Source of the DNA: an uncultured Acidobacteriota bacterium
GTDB taxonomy: Bacteria; Acidobacteriota; Vicinamibacteria; Vicinamibacterales; SCN-69-37
NCBI GenBank assembly: GCA_937880585.1
Contig: CALFMR010000477.1
Span: 1 to 15,043, forward strand
DNA: 15,043 nucleotides
Direction: 5' to 3'
Below are positions 6,557 through 13,715 of the stretch, one piece after another. A program made the translations under genes and the position numbers. The notes beneath the pieces were generated by a model. The model made no database searches, was not told the DNA's origin, and saw only the letters and a program-made list of their open reading frames with translations. The stretch's first letter is position 1; each line of letters begins with the position of its first letter.

Positions 6557-7582
6557 TCACAGCCTCTTGAGAAAGAACCGCGCGAGCGCGTAGCCGTCGA
6601 GGTACTTGAACGGCGCCTTGCCCGTCGTGTAGTGCCCGCAGGGCAGCACGGCGACCTCGTGCGCCACGTGTTGCGCGTCGAACTCGGCGACGAAGACGCG
6701 CGAGAGATCGACGGGGAACGTCAGATCGTACTTGGCGTAGATGAGCAGCACCGCGCGCCCGTCGACGCGACGGATGAACGGCCACGGGCTGATCGGCATC
6801 CAGACGCGGCGCAGGGCGTCGGGTGTGATGTGCCCCTCGAGTCCCTCGCGGACGTGCCACGTCGAGAGGCCGCGCCAGACGACATCGGCGAAGTAGGGCG
6901 AGACGTGATTGAACGCGCCAGCGCGGATCGCCGGCTCGTGCGCCATCGTCAGCATCGCGAGACACGACCCGAGGCTCGTGCCCATGATGCCGACGCGCTC
7001 GTACCCGTGCGCGGTGAGCCACGCCACGAGTCCGCGCGCGTCGAGCACGGCCTGTCGATTCACCTGCAGCGTGCGGCCGATGTTCGAGCTGACGATGTAC
7101 TCGGCGCGCGCGAGGTGCGCGGGGCGGCGCTCATCGTGGTAGGGCAGACTCAGGCGCACGCCCGTGATGCCGAAGCGCGCGAACAGCCGGCACAGCCCGA
7201 CGTGGCCCTGTGGATCCGAGTTCCACTGCGGCAGCACGACGATCGCGCGGCGCGGCGCGGCCGGCCGCCGGTCCTTGGCCGCCGGCTCGTAGATGCGCGC
7301 GACGACGGTGTCGTTCTCGACGTCGCCCGTCGCGAGCGCGCTGGCAAATCGCAGCACATTGCCTTGACGCTCGGCATCGTGCGGCGCGGGTGAGCGATAG
7401 AACGCGTCCGTGTCAGCGAGCGTGTCGGTGGACCAGCGCTCGATGGCGGCCAGCGGATCGGCGGCGGCCTCCGGCGAGTCGAGGCCGAGCCAGTCGAGGC
7501 CCCACTCGAACGGCCGCACGAACCGGTTCGTGTCGACTTCGTTGAGGCGCCGCTCCCAGCGATGGAAGAACCGCTGGATCAC
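6557..7582 (-). CDS. Alpha/beta hydrolase, cytoplasmic, possibly ABHD18-like
   Basis: This 341-residue alpha/beta hydrolase has a complete likely triad: Ser203 in GTSLGS, Asp286 in YAKYDLTFP and His317 in PCGHYTTGK. The nucleophile elbow is preceded by GYERVGIM and the oxyanion region is probably VVLPQWNSD (residues 115-123). A long N-terminal extension (residues 1-110) precedes the core, with a Trp/Phe-rich region up to about residue 35. The open frame continues upstream to 8254, but that part only mirrors the amidase gene. GTG 7582 is the sensible start because it overlaps the amidase TGA in a GTGA arrangement and coupling explains the lack of a ribosome site. No signal peptide is seen. The extension and the GTSLGS elbow bring to mind the ABHD18/DUF2048 group, but I cannot confirm this. 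Substrate unknown; an ester, amide or acyl compound related to the two upstream hydrolases is likely. Confidence 0.85.
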   Translation of the reverse strand: MIQRFFHRWERRLNEVDTNRFVRPFEWGLDWLGLDSPEAAADPLAAIERWSTDTLADTDAFYRSPAPHDAERQGNVLRFASALATGDVENDTVVARIYEPAAKDRRPAAPRRAIVVLPQWNSDPQGHVGLCRLFARFGITGVRLSLPYHDERRPAHLARAEYIVSSNIGRTLQVNRQAVLDARGLVAWLTAHGYERVGIMGTSLGSCLAMLTMAHEPAIRAGAFNHVSPYFADVVWRGLSTWHVREGLEGHITPDALRRVWMPISPWPFIRRVDGRAVLLIYAKYDLTFPVDLSRVFVAEFDAQHVAHEVAVLPCGHYTTGKAPFKYLDGYALARFFLKRL

Positions 7583-8931
7583 GAGGCGAGCACCCGCTCG
7601 CACGCCGCGGCCACGGCCAGCAGATCCATCGTCCGTCCCCGCCGGCCGACGATCTGCAGGCCGACGGGCAGGCCGTCGACGGGAACCGGAATCGAAATCG
7701 CCGGGTGTCCGGTCAGATTGAAGAGCTGCGTGAGGCGCAGCATCGCGCTGCGAATCGGCAGTGTCGTGTCGCTCGACGGATCCAGCCGCACGTCGGTCGC
7801 GCCGAGTGGCGGGGCGACGATCGGCACGGCCGGCAGCACGAGCGCGTCCGCACCGGCGAGCGCGGCATCGACGTAGCCGGCGAGCACGCCCTGCATCCGG
7901 CGCGCCGCCAGATAGTCGACGGCGAGCGTCGTCTTGCCCAGGCGGATGCGATCGAGCACGGGCGGCGTGTACCGATCGGCGCGCGTCTCGAGGTACGGCG
8001 CGTGCCAGTCCGCCGCTTCGGCGACGACGAGCGGCAGATAGGCCTTCGTGATGGCGTCGGTGCCCGCGATCGTTCCTGGCTTCACGACGACGCCAGCCGC
8101 CTGCAGCCGCGCGATCGCACGATCGACGGCGTGACGAACAGGCGTCTCGACGAGCGCATCGAAGTAGCCGCCAGGGCGCACGAGCGTGAGCGCGCGCGGA
8201 TCGCGTGGTTCGATCGTGCGCGGCGCCACGGCTGCGAGGATGGCGAACATCCACGCGCAGTCCTGCACGGTACGCGCGATTGGTCCGACGTGATCGAGCG
8301 ACGTGCTGAGCGGCACCACGCCGTCGGTCGGAATCTCGCCGTAGGTCGGCTTGAGGCCGACCATGCCGCAGACGGCTGCCGGAATCCGGACCGATCCGCC
8401 CGTGTCGGTGCCGATCGACGCGAGCCCCATGCCGGTCGCGACTGCCGCGGCCGACCCGCCGCTCGATCCGCCCGCGGAACGCGAGGGATCGACGGGATGG
8501 TGGACGGGCCCGAACGCCGAGTCCTCCGACGTCGTGCCCATCGCGAACTCGTGCAGGTTGGTGCGGCCGAGACAGATCGCGCCCGCCTCGCGGAGGCGCG
8601 TGACGATGACGGCGTCGGTCGTCGGGACGCGGTCGTCGAGAACGCGCGAGCCGGCGGTCGTCACGACACCGGCGACGTCAACGAGATCTTTCAATGAGTA
8701 CGGGATGCCGTGGAGCGGACCGCGATCGATGCCGCGCGTGCGCTCCGCGTCAGCCGCATCGGCGGCGGCGCGCGCGCCGTCGGCGTCGACGGTGATGAAC
8801 GCGTTGACGCGCGCGTTGCCGGCGTCGATCGCCGCGAGCCCAGCCTCGACCAGTTCCCGCGCGGTCGTCGTGCCCGCACGAAGCGAGGCGCCGGCGGCCG
8901 CAATCGTGTCGAGAGTCGTCGTGCTACTCAT
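7579..8931 (-). CDS. Amidase-signature family hydrolase (GatA-like)
   Basis: This 450-residue enzyme of the amidase-signature family hydrolyses amide bonds with a Ser-cisSer-Lys triad. All three residues are in place: Lys81 in IPYSLKD, Ser156 in AGGSSGGS and Ser180 in DTGGSVRIPA; the spacings of 75 and 24 residues equal those of GatA. GRTNLHEFAMG and the GLKPTYG segment are also typical. The protein resembles GatA of the tRNA amidotransferase, but no gatB or gatC lies nearby and the setting between two alpha/beta hydrolases in one operon suggests a catabolic amidase. No signal peptide is seen, so it is cytoplasmic. Its ATG overlaps the TAG of the upstream esterase gene by eight bases (ATGAGTAG read on the minus strand), and its own stop overlaps the next start by four. 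The substrate cannot be told from the sequence. Confidence 0.92.
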   Translation of the reverse strand: MSSTTTLDTIAAAGASLRAGTTTARELVEAGLAAIDAGNARVNAFITVDADGARAAADAADAERTRGIDRGPLHGIPYSLKDLVDVAGVVTTAGSRVLDDRVPTTDAVIVTRLREAGAICLGRTNLHEFAMGTTSEDSAFGPVHHPVDPSRSAGGSSGGSAAAVATGMGLASIGTDTGGSVRIPAAVCGMVGLKPTYGEIPTDGVVPLSTSLDHVGPIARTVQDCAWMFAILAAVAPRTIEPRDPRALTLVRPGGYFDALVETPVRHAVDRAIARLQAAGVVVKPGTIAGTDAITKAYLPLVVAEAADWHAPYLETRADRYTPPVLDRIRLGKTTLAVDYLAARRMQGVLAGYVDAALAGADALVLPAVPIVAPPLGATDVRLDPSSDTTLPIRSAMLRLTQLFNLTGHPAISIPVPVDGLPVGLQIVGRRGRTMDLLAVAAACERVLAS

Positions 8932-9898
8932 GCGCGGCAGGCGTGGCGATGCTTCGAGCCGCCGGCGCGGCGTCGGGCGGCGTCAGCAGGCCGCGATTGC
9001 GCAGCCATTGCGCGAGGAGCGGCGGCCAGGCGTCGAGCGTGGGGTCGCTCATCGCCAGGCCGACGCCGTGATGGCCCGGCCTGAAGATGTGCAGTTCGGC
9101 CGGCACGTGCGCGGCGCGGAGCGCGAGATAGAACCGCACGCTGTTCTCGGCCGGCACGGTCGTGTCCTCGTCGGTATGAAACAGGAAGGTCGGCGGCGTG
9201 TCGGCCGTCACATGCTTTTCGTTCGAGAGCTCGTCGAGGAGCGCGGGATCCGGATGATCGCCGAGCAGGTTCTTGAACGATCCGTCATGTCGATACGGTT
9301 CGTCAGCCGTGATGACGGGATAGGCGAGCACGAGGAAATCCGGACGACTGCCGGCGCGATCGATCGGGTCGGTCGCCGATGGCTGACCCGCGTCGAAGTG
9401 CGTGGCCGCGGTCGAGGCGAGATGGCCGCCCGCCGAGAAGCCCATGATGCCGATGCGATCCGGCTCGACGCCGAATTCGGCCGCGCGCGACCGCACGATC
9501 CGAATGGCGCGCTGTGCGTCGCCGAGCTCGATCGGATGGTGATAGGTCGGGCCCAGCCGGTACTTGAGCACGAACGCGGTGATGCCGAGGCCGTTGAGCC
9601 AGTTGGCGACCTGGCGGCCTTCATGGTTCATGGCCAGGTTCTGGTACCCGCCGCCCGGTGCGACGACGACAGCCGTGCGTGCGGCGCGGCCGTAGGGCAT
9701 GTACACCGTGAGCGTGGGGATGTCGCGATCGGCGGTGCCCTGCGCGCCGGGCGCGGGACCGTCCCACAAGCGAATCGTCCACGGATCGACGGGTTGCGGT
9801 CGCGCGGCGGCGCCGCGCGCGGGCGTTTGCGCGGCGAGCGGCGCGGCCACGACCAGGCACAAACCAAGCGAGAGGCCGACAGCGGCGATCGTTCTCAT
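8924..9898 (-). CDS. Exported alpha/beta hydrolase, BD-FAE/acetyl-esterase-like
   Basis: This 324-residue secreted esterase-type hydrolase has a signal peptide (MRTIAAVG, a hydrophobic core, then PLAA before Gln24) that points to export, with cleavage probably after residue 23. The core has the oxyanion segment VAPGGGYQNL (residues 79-88) and NHEG (91-94), nucleophile Ser155 in GFSAGGHLAS, Asp245 in DEDTTVP and His277 in GHHGVGLA. This pattern is that of the BD-FAE/Abhydrolase_3 esterases that remove acetyl or feruloyl groups from plant polysaccharides, but related enzymes act on other esters. It is the first gene of a three-gene hydrolase operon, overlapping the amidase start by eight bases. 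The ATG at 9898 has no clear Shine-Dalgarno. Its promoter should lie in the divergent gap with the beta-propeller gene. Confidence 0.92.
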   Translation of the reverse strand: MRTIAAVGLSLGLCLVVAAPLAAQTPARGAAARPQPVDPWTIRLWDGPAPGAQGTADRDIPTLTVYMPYGRAARTAVVVAPGGGYQNLAMNHEGRQVANWLNGLGITAFVLKYRLGPTYHHPIELGDAQRAIRIVRSRAAEFGVEPDRIGIMGFSAGGHLASTAATHFDAGQPSATDPIDRAGSRPDFLVLAYPVITADEPYRHDGSFKNLLGDHPDPALLDELSNEKHVTADTPPTFLFHTDEDTTVPAENSVRFYLALRAAHVPAELHIFRPGHHGVGLAMSDPTLDAWPPLLAQWLRNRGLLTPPDAAPAARSIATPAAHE

Positions 9899-9952
9899 GG
9901 GGAGTATCTCTGACGCGCGCGCGCATGGGGCGCGGTGCGCACTGCCTTGCGG

Positions 9953-9962
9953 AGTTTAGAAT
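9953..9962. promoter_or_regulatory. Overlapping divergent -10-like elements
   Basis: Within ten bases, the plus strand reads TAGAAT (9957-9962) and the minus strand reads TAAACT (9958 down to 9953), both close to the -10 consensus, in an AT-richer island of otherwise very GC-rich DNA. The plus element would serve the beta-propeller operon with a leader of about 140 bases; the minus element would serve the esterase-amidase-hydrolase operon with a leader of about 48 bases. No convincing -35 is visible for either. If both are used, the two operons compete for the same site. Confidence 0.35.
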
Positions 9963-10006
9963 ACCTTGCCACACTGGGGTGACATCGAGTCCGCGTGTTC
10001 GACGAC

Positions 10007-10095
10007 GCGGGTCCGATGCCCGCCTGCGTGGCCGACTGCGGCCGCGCGTTCGTCTTCGGACGCCCCCAGCTCGTAGGTGACAGGCATCGCATCAC
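10007..10095 (+). promoter_or_regulatory. Structured 5' leader of the beta-propeller gene
   Basis: Four short inverted repeats follow one another. GCGGG (10007-10011) pairs with CCCGC (10019-10023). GGCCG (10030-10034) pairs with CGGCC (10039-10043). CGTC (10051-10054) pairs with GACG (10059-10062) around a TTCG loop, the extra-stable C(UUCG)G tetraloop type. GTGA (10077-10080) pairs with TCAC (10092-10095) and directly abuts the Shine-Dalgarno GGGAG at 10096-10100. The array suggests a folded mRNA leader, but no known riboswitch consensus (cobalamin in particular) was found in it. Confidence 0.3.
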
Positions 10096-10108
10096 GGGAG
10101 CTGACCTC

Positions 10109-11224
10109 ATGGACACACCGACCCCTCTCGTCTCGTTCGGCCGCCGGGCGCTTCTGGCGCCGGCCTTCGCGGCGCTCGGCCTCTTCGCCATGGCGGGCTG
10201 CGGTCAACCGCAGCCCTCGGCGCCGCCGGCGGCCGCGCCCGCGCCATCGCTGCCGACAAGTCCGCGCGCGTACGCATCGAACGAGACCGAGGGGCACGTC
10301 GTGGTCATCGATCCGGCGAGTGAATCGGTCGTGGCACGGATTGAGGTCGGCAAGCGTCCACGCGGTCTTCGTCTGTCGCCCGATGGCAAGACGTTGTTCG
10401 TCGCGCTCTCCGGGTCGCCGATTGCCGGGCCCGGCGTCGACGAATCCAAGCTGCCGCCGGCCGATCGGTCGGCCGACGGGATCGGCGTCGTCGATCTCGC
10501 GACGCAGAAGCTCACGCGCGTCATGGAGAGCGGCCAGGATCCGGAGAACTTCGACATCTCGCCGGACGGCGCGCACATCTACGTTTCGAACGAAGAGACG
10601 TCCGAAATGTCGGTGGTCGACGTCGCGTCCGGCAAGGTCACCAGCCGCGTGAAGGTCGGCGAGGAGCCGGAAGGCGTCGGCGTGCGGCCCGGGGGCGCGG
10701 AAGTCTACGTGACGTCGGAGTCCGACAGCGAAGTGGCGGCGATCGACACGACGTCGTTCAAGGTGCTGAGCGAGATCAAGACGTCGGCGCGGCCACGCGG
10801 CGTGGCGTTCACGAGCGACGGCAAGACGGCGTTCATCACGAACGAGAACGGCGGTACGGTCACCGTCATCAACGCCGAGACGAACAAGGTCGTGACGACG
10901 ATCGCGATGCCGAAGGTGAAGGGCGCGCCCGCGCCGCCGCGGCCGATGGGCATGGCCTTCTCCCAGGACGGCGGCACGCTCTTCGTCTCGCTCGGACGCG
11001 CGGGCGCGATCGCAAAGATCGACGTCGCCACGCGCAAGGTGACCGGCACGTTCGACACCGTGGGCGCGCGGCCGTGGGGCATCGCGCTCAGCGCCGACGG
11101 TCAGAAGCTCTATAGCGCAAACGGCCCGTCGGGCGACGTCTCGGTCATCGACATCGCGACCGGCAAGGTCGACACGCACATCGCCACCGGCGGCAGTCCG
11201 TGGGGCGTCGTCGTGCGGCCGTAA
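10109..11224 (+). CDS. YVTN-family beta-propeller lipoprotein (YncE/TIGR03866-like)
   Basis: This 371-residue protein is made of about seven 40-residue blades of the YVTN type, each with a V-I-D strand, a ...G..P.G(V/I) turn, SPDGK and a Y-V-(S/T)-N-like strand; examples are VVIDPASESVV, LSPDGKTLFV and SANGPSGDVSVID. The end, SPWGVVVRP, and the ...PRPMGMAFSQDGGTLFVSLGRAG region resemble the family of PQQ-associated beta-propellers. ATG 10109 has a clear ribosome site GGGAG eight bases upstream and starts a lipoprotein signal: FGRRALL, a hydrophobic stretch and the lipobox MAGC with Cys31, followed by a Pro/Ala-rich linker. Gly after the Cys would send it to the outer membrane. The RR pair could mean Tat export. 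The open frame extends upstream to 9995, but that part is not signal-like. It is 22 bases from the first receptor gene, so they should be co-transcribed. Likely role: periplasmic ligand or cofactor binding that serves the receptor. Confidence 0.9.
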   Translation: MDTPTPLVSFGRRALLAPAFAALGLFAMAGCGQPQPSAPPAAAPAPSLPTSPRAYASNETEGHVVVIDPASESVVARIEVGKRPRGLRLSPDGKTLFVALSGSPIAGPGVDESKLPPADRSADGIGVVDLATQKLTRVMESGQDPENFDISPDGAHIYVSNEETSEMSVVDVASGKVTSRVKVGEEPEGVGVRPGGAEVYVTSESDSEVAAIDTTSFKVLSEIKTSARPRGVAFTSDGKTAFITNENGGTVTVINAETNKVVTTIAMPKVKGAPAPPRPMGMAFSQDGGTLFVSLGRAGAIAKIDVATRKVTGTFDTVGARPWGIALSADGQKLYSANGPSGDVSVIDIATGKVDTHIATGGSPWGVVVRP

Positions 11225-11246
11225 CGGTCGTCGCCGAGGAGGCGTC

Positions 11247-13643
11247 ATGTCCGCACGCACGTCTCGCTCATGGGCACGCCGCGCGTTCACATCGGCCGGC
11301 CGCGTGTCGCTCGGTCTCGCGCTCGCGACCGCGGCGGTCTCGACGGCGCGCGCGCAGGATGCGCAGGCACCCGCCCCCGGCTCACCGCCGGCGGCTCAGA
11401 CACAGTCCGGTGCGTCCGCACCTCCGCTTCCGTCGGTCCATGAAGTCGTCGACGTCGTCGGCGTCACGCCGGTCGACGATCTCGGCGTGCCGCGGTCGGC
11501 CGTGGCCGCCAACGTCCAGACGGTGTCGGCGTCGGATTTCTCCGACCGGCCGGGCGCGACGTTCGGCAACATCCTCGAAACGCAACTCGCCAGCGTCCAC
11601 CTGAACGAGGCGCAGTCGAACCCGTTCCAGCCGGATCTGCAGTTCCGCGGATTCGTCGGATCGCCGTTGCTCGGTCTGCCGCAGGGCATCGCGGTCTATC
11701 AGGACGGCGTGCGCATCAACGAGCCGTTCGGCGACTCGGTCAACTGGGACCTCGTGCCCGAGAACGCGATCGAAAGCGTGCAGATGACGCCAGGGTCGAG
11801 CCCGCTCTTCGGCTTGAATGCGCTCGGCGGCGCAATGTCGATTCGCACGAAGACGGGCTTCACGAGTCCAGGCACGTCGGTGCGCGTCGACGGGGGATCG
11901 TTCGGACGCCGCTGGGTCGAGGCCGAGAGCGGCGGACACAACGACCATCTGAGCTACTTCGTGTCCGGCCGGCTGCTCGCCGAGGACGGCTGGCGGGACT
12001 TTTCGCCGTCGCGCCAGCGGCAGCTCTTCGGCAACGTCGAGTGGCACGGGACGAACAGCGTCGTCGGCGGCACGCTGACGGTAGGGAACAACCGGCTCGT
12101 GGGCAATGGCGCGCTGCCGATCCAACTGCTCGAGGAAAATCGGAAAGCCATCTTCACGTATCCGGATCAGACCGAGACGTCGCTCGCGCAGATGTCGCTG
12201 CGCGGCCGCCGCGCAATCAATCACGACGTGACGGTCGACGCGACGATCTTCTACCGTCCGGCGACGATCCGCACGATCAACGGCGACGACAGCGACTACG
12301 ACGAGTGCGAGTCGCCGGCGTTCGACGACTTCCTCTGCGGCGAGGACGGCGACGGCGATCCAGTCATCGACCGGGCGGGCCAGTACGTGCCGGCGCCCGA
12401 TGACGACGACGAGCTGAACGGCACGAACAACTCGTCGATGACCAAGTCGCGCGGGTGGGGCGGCACGCTGCAGGCGACCGTGACAAAACATCTCGCCGGA
12501 CGCGCCAACTACTTCATCGCCGGCACGACGATCGACGGCGCGCACACGCAGTATCAGGCCGACACGGAGCTGGCGACGCTCACGGCCGATCGCGGCACCA
12601 TCGGATCCGGCATCTTCGACTCGGACGCGTCCGTCCGTCTGCGCACGACCGACAGTCACGCCGGCTTCTACGTCGCCGACTATCTGACCGTCGTGCCGAC
12701 TGTGACCGTGTCCGCGGCAGCGCGCTACACGCACAGCACGATCGACTTACACGATCAGCTTGGCGACGCGCTCAGCGGTAATCACGCCTACGACCGCGTC
12801 GATCCATCGGTCGGCGTCACGCGTGACATGGGCCGCGGCGTCACGGCGTTCGCGAACTTCGGGATCTCGTCACGCGTGCCGACGCCGTCCGAACTGAGCT
12901 GCGCGGATCCGGACGCACCGTGCCGGCTGCCGAACGCCTTCGTCGCCGATCCGCCGCTCGACGCCGTCGTCGCGCACACGATTGAGGTCGGTGGCCGTGG
13001 CGGCGCGCGGCGGCTGAGCTGGGCCGGGTCCGTGTTCCGCACGCGCAGCACCGATGACATCCTGTTCATCAGCAGCGGCGCGCTGACCAACACCGGGCAC
13101 TTCGAGAACGTCGGCGATACGATGCGCACGGGTCTCGAGCTGTCGCTCTCGGGCCTCGTCACGCCGCGCATCCGGTGGAGTGCGGCGTACACGAACCTCG
13201 TGGCCACGTTCGCGTCGCCGCTCGTCTTGAGCAGCCCCAACCATCCGGATGCCGTCGACGGCGAGATCGCGGTTCCCGCCGGCAGCCGGCTGCCCGGCAT
13301 TCCGCGGCACGACTTGAAGGGCACGCTCATGGCCACGGTCGGCCGCACGACGTTCGGCGGCGACGTCGCGTACCTCTCGTCGCAGTATCTGCGTGGCGAC
13401 GAAGCGAACCTGCTGCCGGTCATCGACGGGCACGTCGTCGTCAACGTGTCGGCGTCGCACGTGCTCGGTAAGTACCTGCAGGTCACGGGCCGCATCGCCA
13501 ACCTGTTCGGCGCGGAGTACAACACGTTCGGCCTGCTCGGCGAGGCCGACGACGTGCTCGGCGGCAACTATGACGACACGCGGTTCCTGTCGCCGGCCCC
13601 GCCGCGCGCCGCCTGGGTCGGCTTTGAGGTACTGTTGCCCTAG
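11247..13643 (+). CDS. TonB-dependent outer membrane receptor (first of two)
   Basis: This 798-residue TonB-dependent receptor imports a ligand across the outer membrane using energy passed on by TonB/ExbBD. The signal peptide has a basic start and a hydrophobic core and is cut after ARA (residues 34-36). A Pro/Ala linker leads to a possible TonB box EVVDVVGVTP (residues 66-75), then the plug domain at about 80-200 with YQDGVRINEPFGDS, PGSSPLFG and NALGGAMSIR, then the barrel. The last residues, WVGFEVLLP, look like a final strand but end in Pro rather than Phe. GAGGAGG (11236-11242) is a strong ribosome site four bases before the ATG. The plug sequence is of a large subfamily of receptors without assigned ligand. 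Residues 346-395 form a very acidic loop with two Cys and a D-x-D-x-D motif. Being directly after the beta-propeller gene suggests a joint uptake function. Confidence 0.95.
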   Translation: MSARTSRSWARRAFTSAGRVSLGLALATAAVSTARAQDAQAPAPGSPPAAQTQSGASAPPLPSVHEVVDVVGVTPVDDLGVPRSAVAANVQTVSASDFSDRPGATFGNILETQLASVHLNEAQSNPFQPDLQFRGFVGSPLLGLPQGIAVYQDGVRINEPFGDSVNWDLVPENAIESVQMTPGSSPLFGLNALGGAMSIRTKTGFTSPGTSVRVDGGSFGRRWVEAESGGHNDHLSYFVSGRLLAEDGWRDFSPSRQRQLFGNVEWHGTNSVVGGTLTVGNNRLVGNGALPIQLLEENRKAIFTYPDQTETSLAQMSLRGRRAINHDVTVDATIFYRPATIRTINGDDSDYDECESPAFDDFLCGEDGDGDPVIDRAGQYVPAPDDDDELNGTNNSSMTKSRGWGGTLQATVTKHLAGRANYFIAGTTIDGAHTQYQADTELATLTADRGTIGSGIFDSDASVRLRTTDSHAGFYVADYLTVVPTVTVSAAARYTHSTIDLHDQLGDALSGNHAYDRVDPSVGVTRDMGRGVTAFANFGISSRVPTPSELSCADPDAPCRLPNAFVADPPLDAVVAHTIEVGGRGGARRLSWAGSVFRTRSTDDILFISSGALTNTGHFENVGDTMRTGLELSLSGLVTPRIRWSAAYTNLVATFASPLVLSSPNHPDAVDGEIAVPAGSRLPGIPRHDLKGTLMATVGRTTFGGDVAYLSSQYLRGDEANLLPVIDGHVVVNVSASHVLGKYLQVTGRIANLFGAEYNTFGLLGEADDVLGGNYDDTRFLSPAPPRAAWVGFEVLLP

Positions 13644-13657
13644 CGGCTGCCTGCCTC

Positions 13658-13686
13658 TCGCCGCCGGCTCGTCGGGCCGGCGGCGA
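13658..13686 (+). terminator. 11-bp stem-loop between the two receptor genes
   Basis: TCGCCGCCGGC (13658-13668) pairs perfectly with GCCGGCGGCGA (13676-13686) around a seven-base loop. It starts 14 bases after the first receptor's TAG and ends 29 bases before the ATG of the second. No T-tract follows, so it may be a partial terminator or an mRNA-stabilising hairpin that sets different amounts of the two receptors. The stem is strong enough to be unlikely by chance even at this GC content. Confidence 0.55.
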
Positions 13687-13715
13687 CTCGCCCGTCTGAC
13701 GTCGAGCTCCGGATC

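Noticed and set aside
7583..8254. Upstream extension of the cytoplasmic alpha/beta hydrolase frame
   Set aside because: It overlaps the amidase coding sequence, is Arg-rich without structure, and the GTG at 7582 overlapping the amidase stop is a much better start.
7579..8931. True GatA subunit of the glutamyl/aspartyl-tRNA amidotransferase
   Set aside because: The triad spacing fits, but no gatB or gatC is nearby and the gene is embedded in a hydrolase operon; a general amidase is the safer call.
8351..9913. Open plus-strand frame of 520 residues opposite the amidase and esterase genes
   Set aside because: It is antisense to two genes with complete catalytic motifs, is dominated by Arg/Ala/Val/Asp runs typical of mirrored GC-rich codons, and has no domain, signal or ribosome site.
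9995..10108. Upstream extension of the beta-propeller frame from a GTG
   Set aside because: The ATG at 10109 has a good Shine-Dalgarno and begins a lipoprotein signal with lipobox; the extension would bury that signal.
9963..10108. Cobalamin riboswitch ahead of the receptor operon
   Set aside because: A GCCACACTGG-like string is present near 9968, but the other conserved blocks of the cobalamin aptamer, such as the GGTGNAANTCC-like segment, are absent.
9956..11290. Open minus-strand frame of 444 residues opposite the beta-propeller gene
   Set aside because: It has very high Arg, Asp and His content with a periodic pattern that mirrors the propeller blades on the other strand; it is a shadow of the repeat.
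11382..12734. Open minus-strand frame of 450 residues opposite the first receptor
   Set aside because: It is antisense to a clear receptor gene, shows no recognisable motif and has composition typical of a shadow frame.
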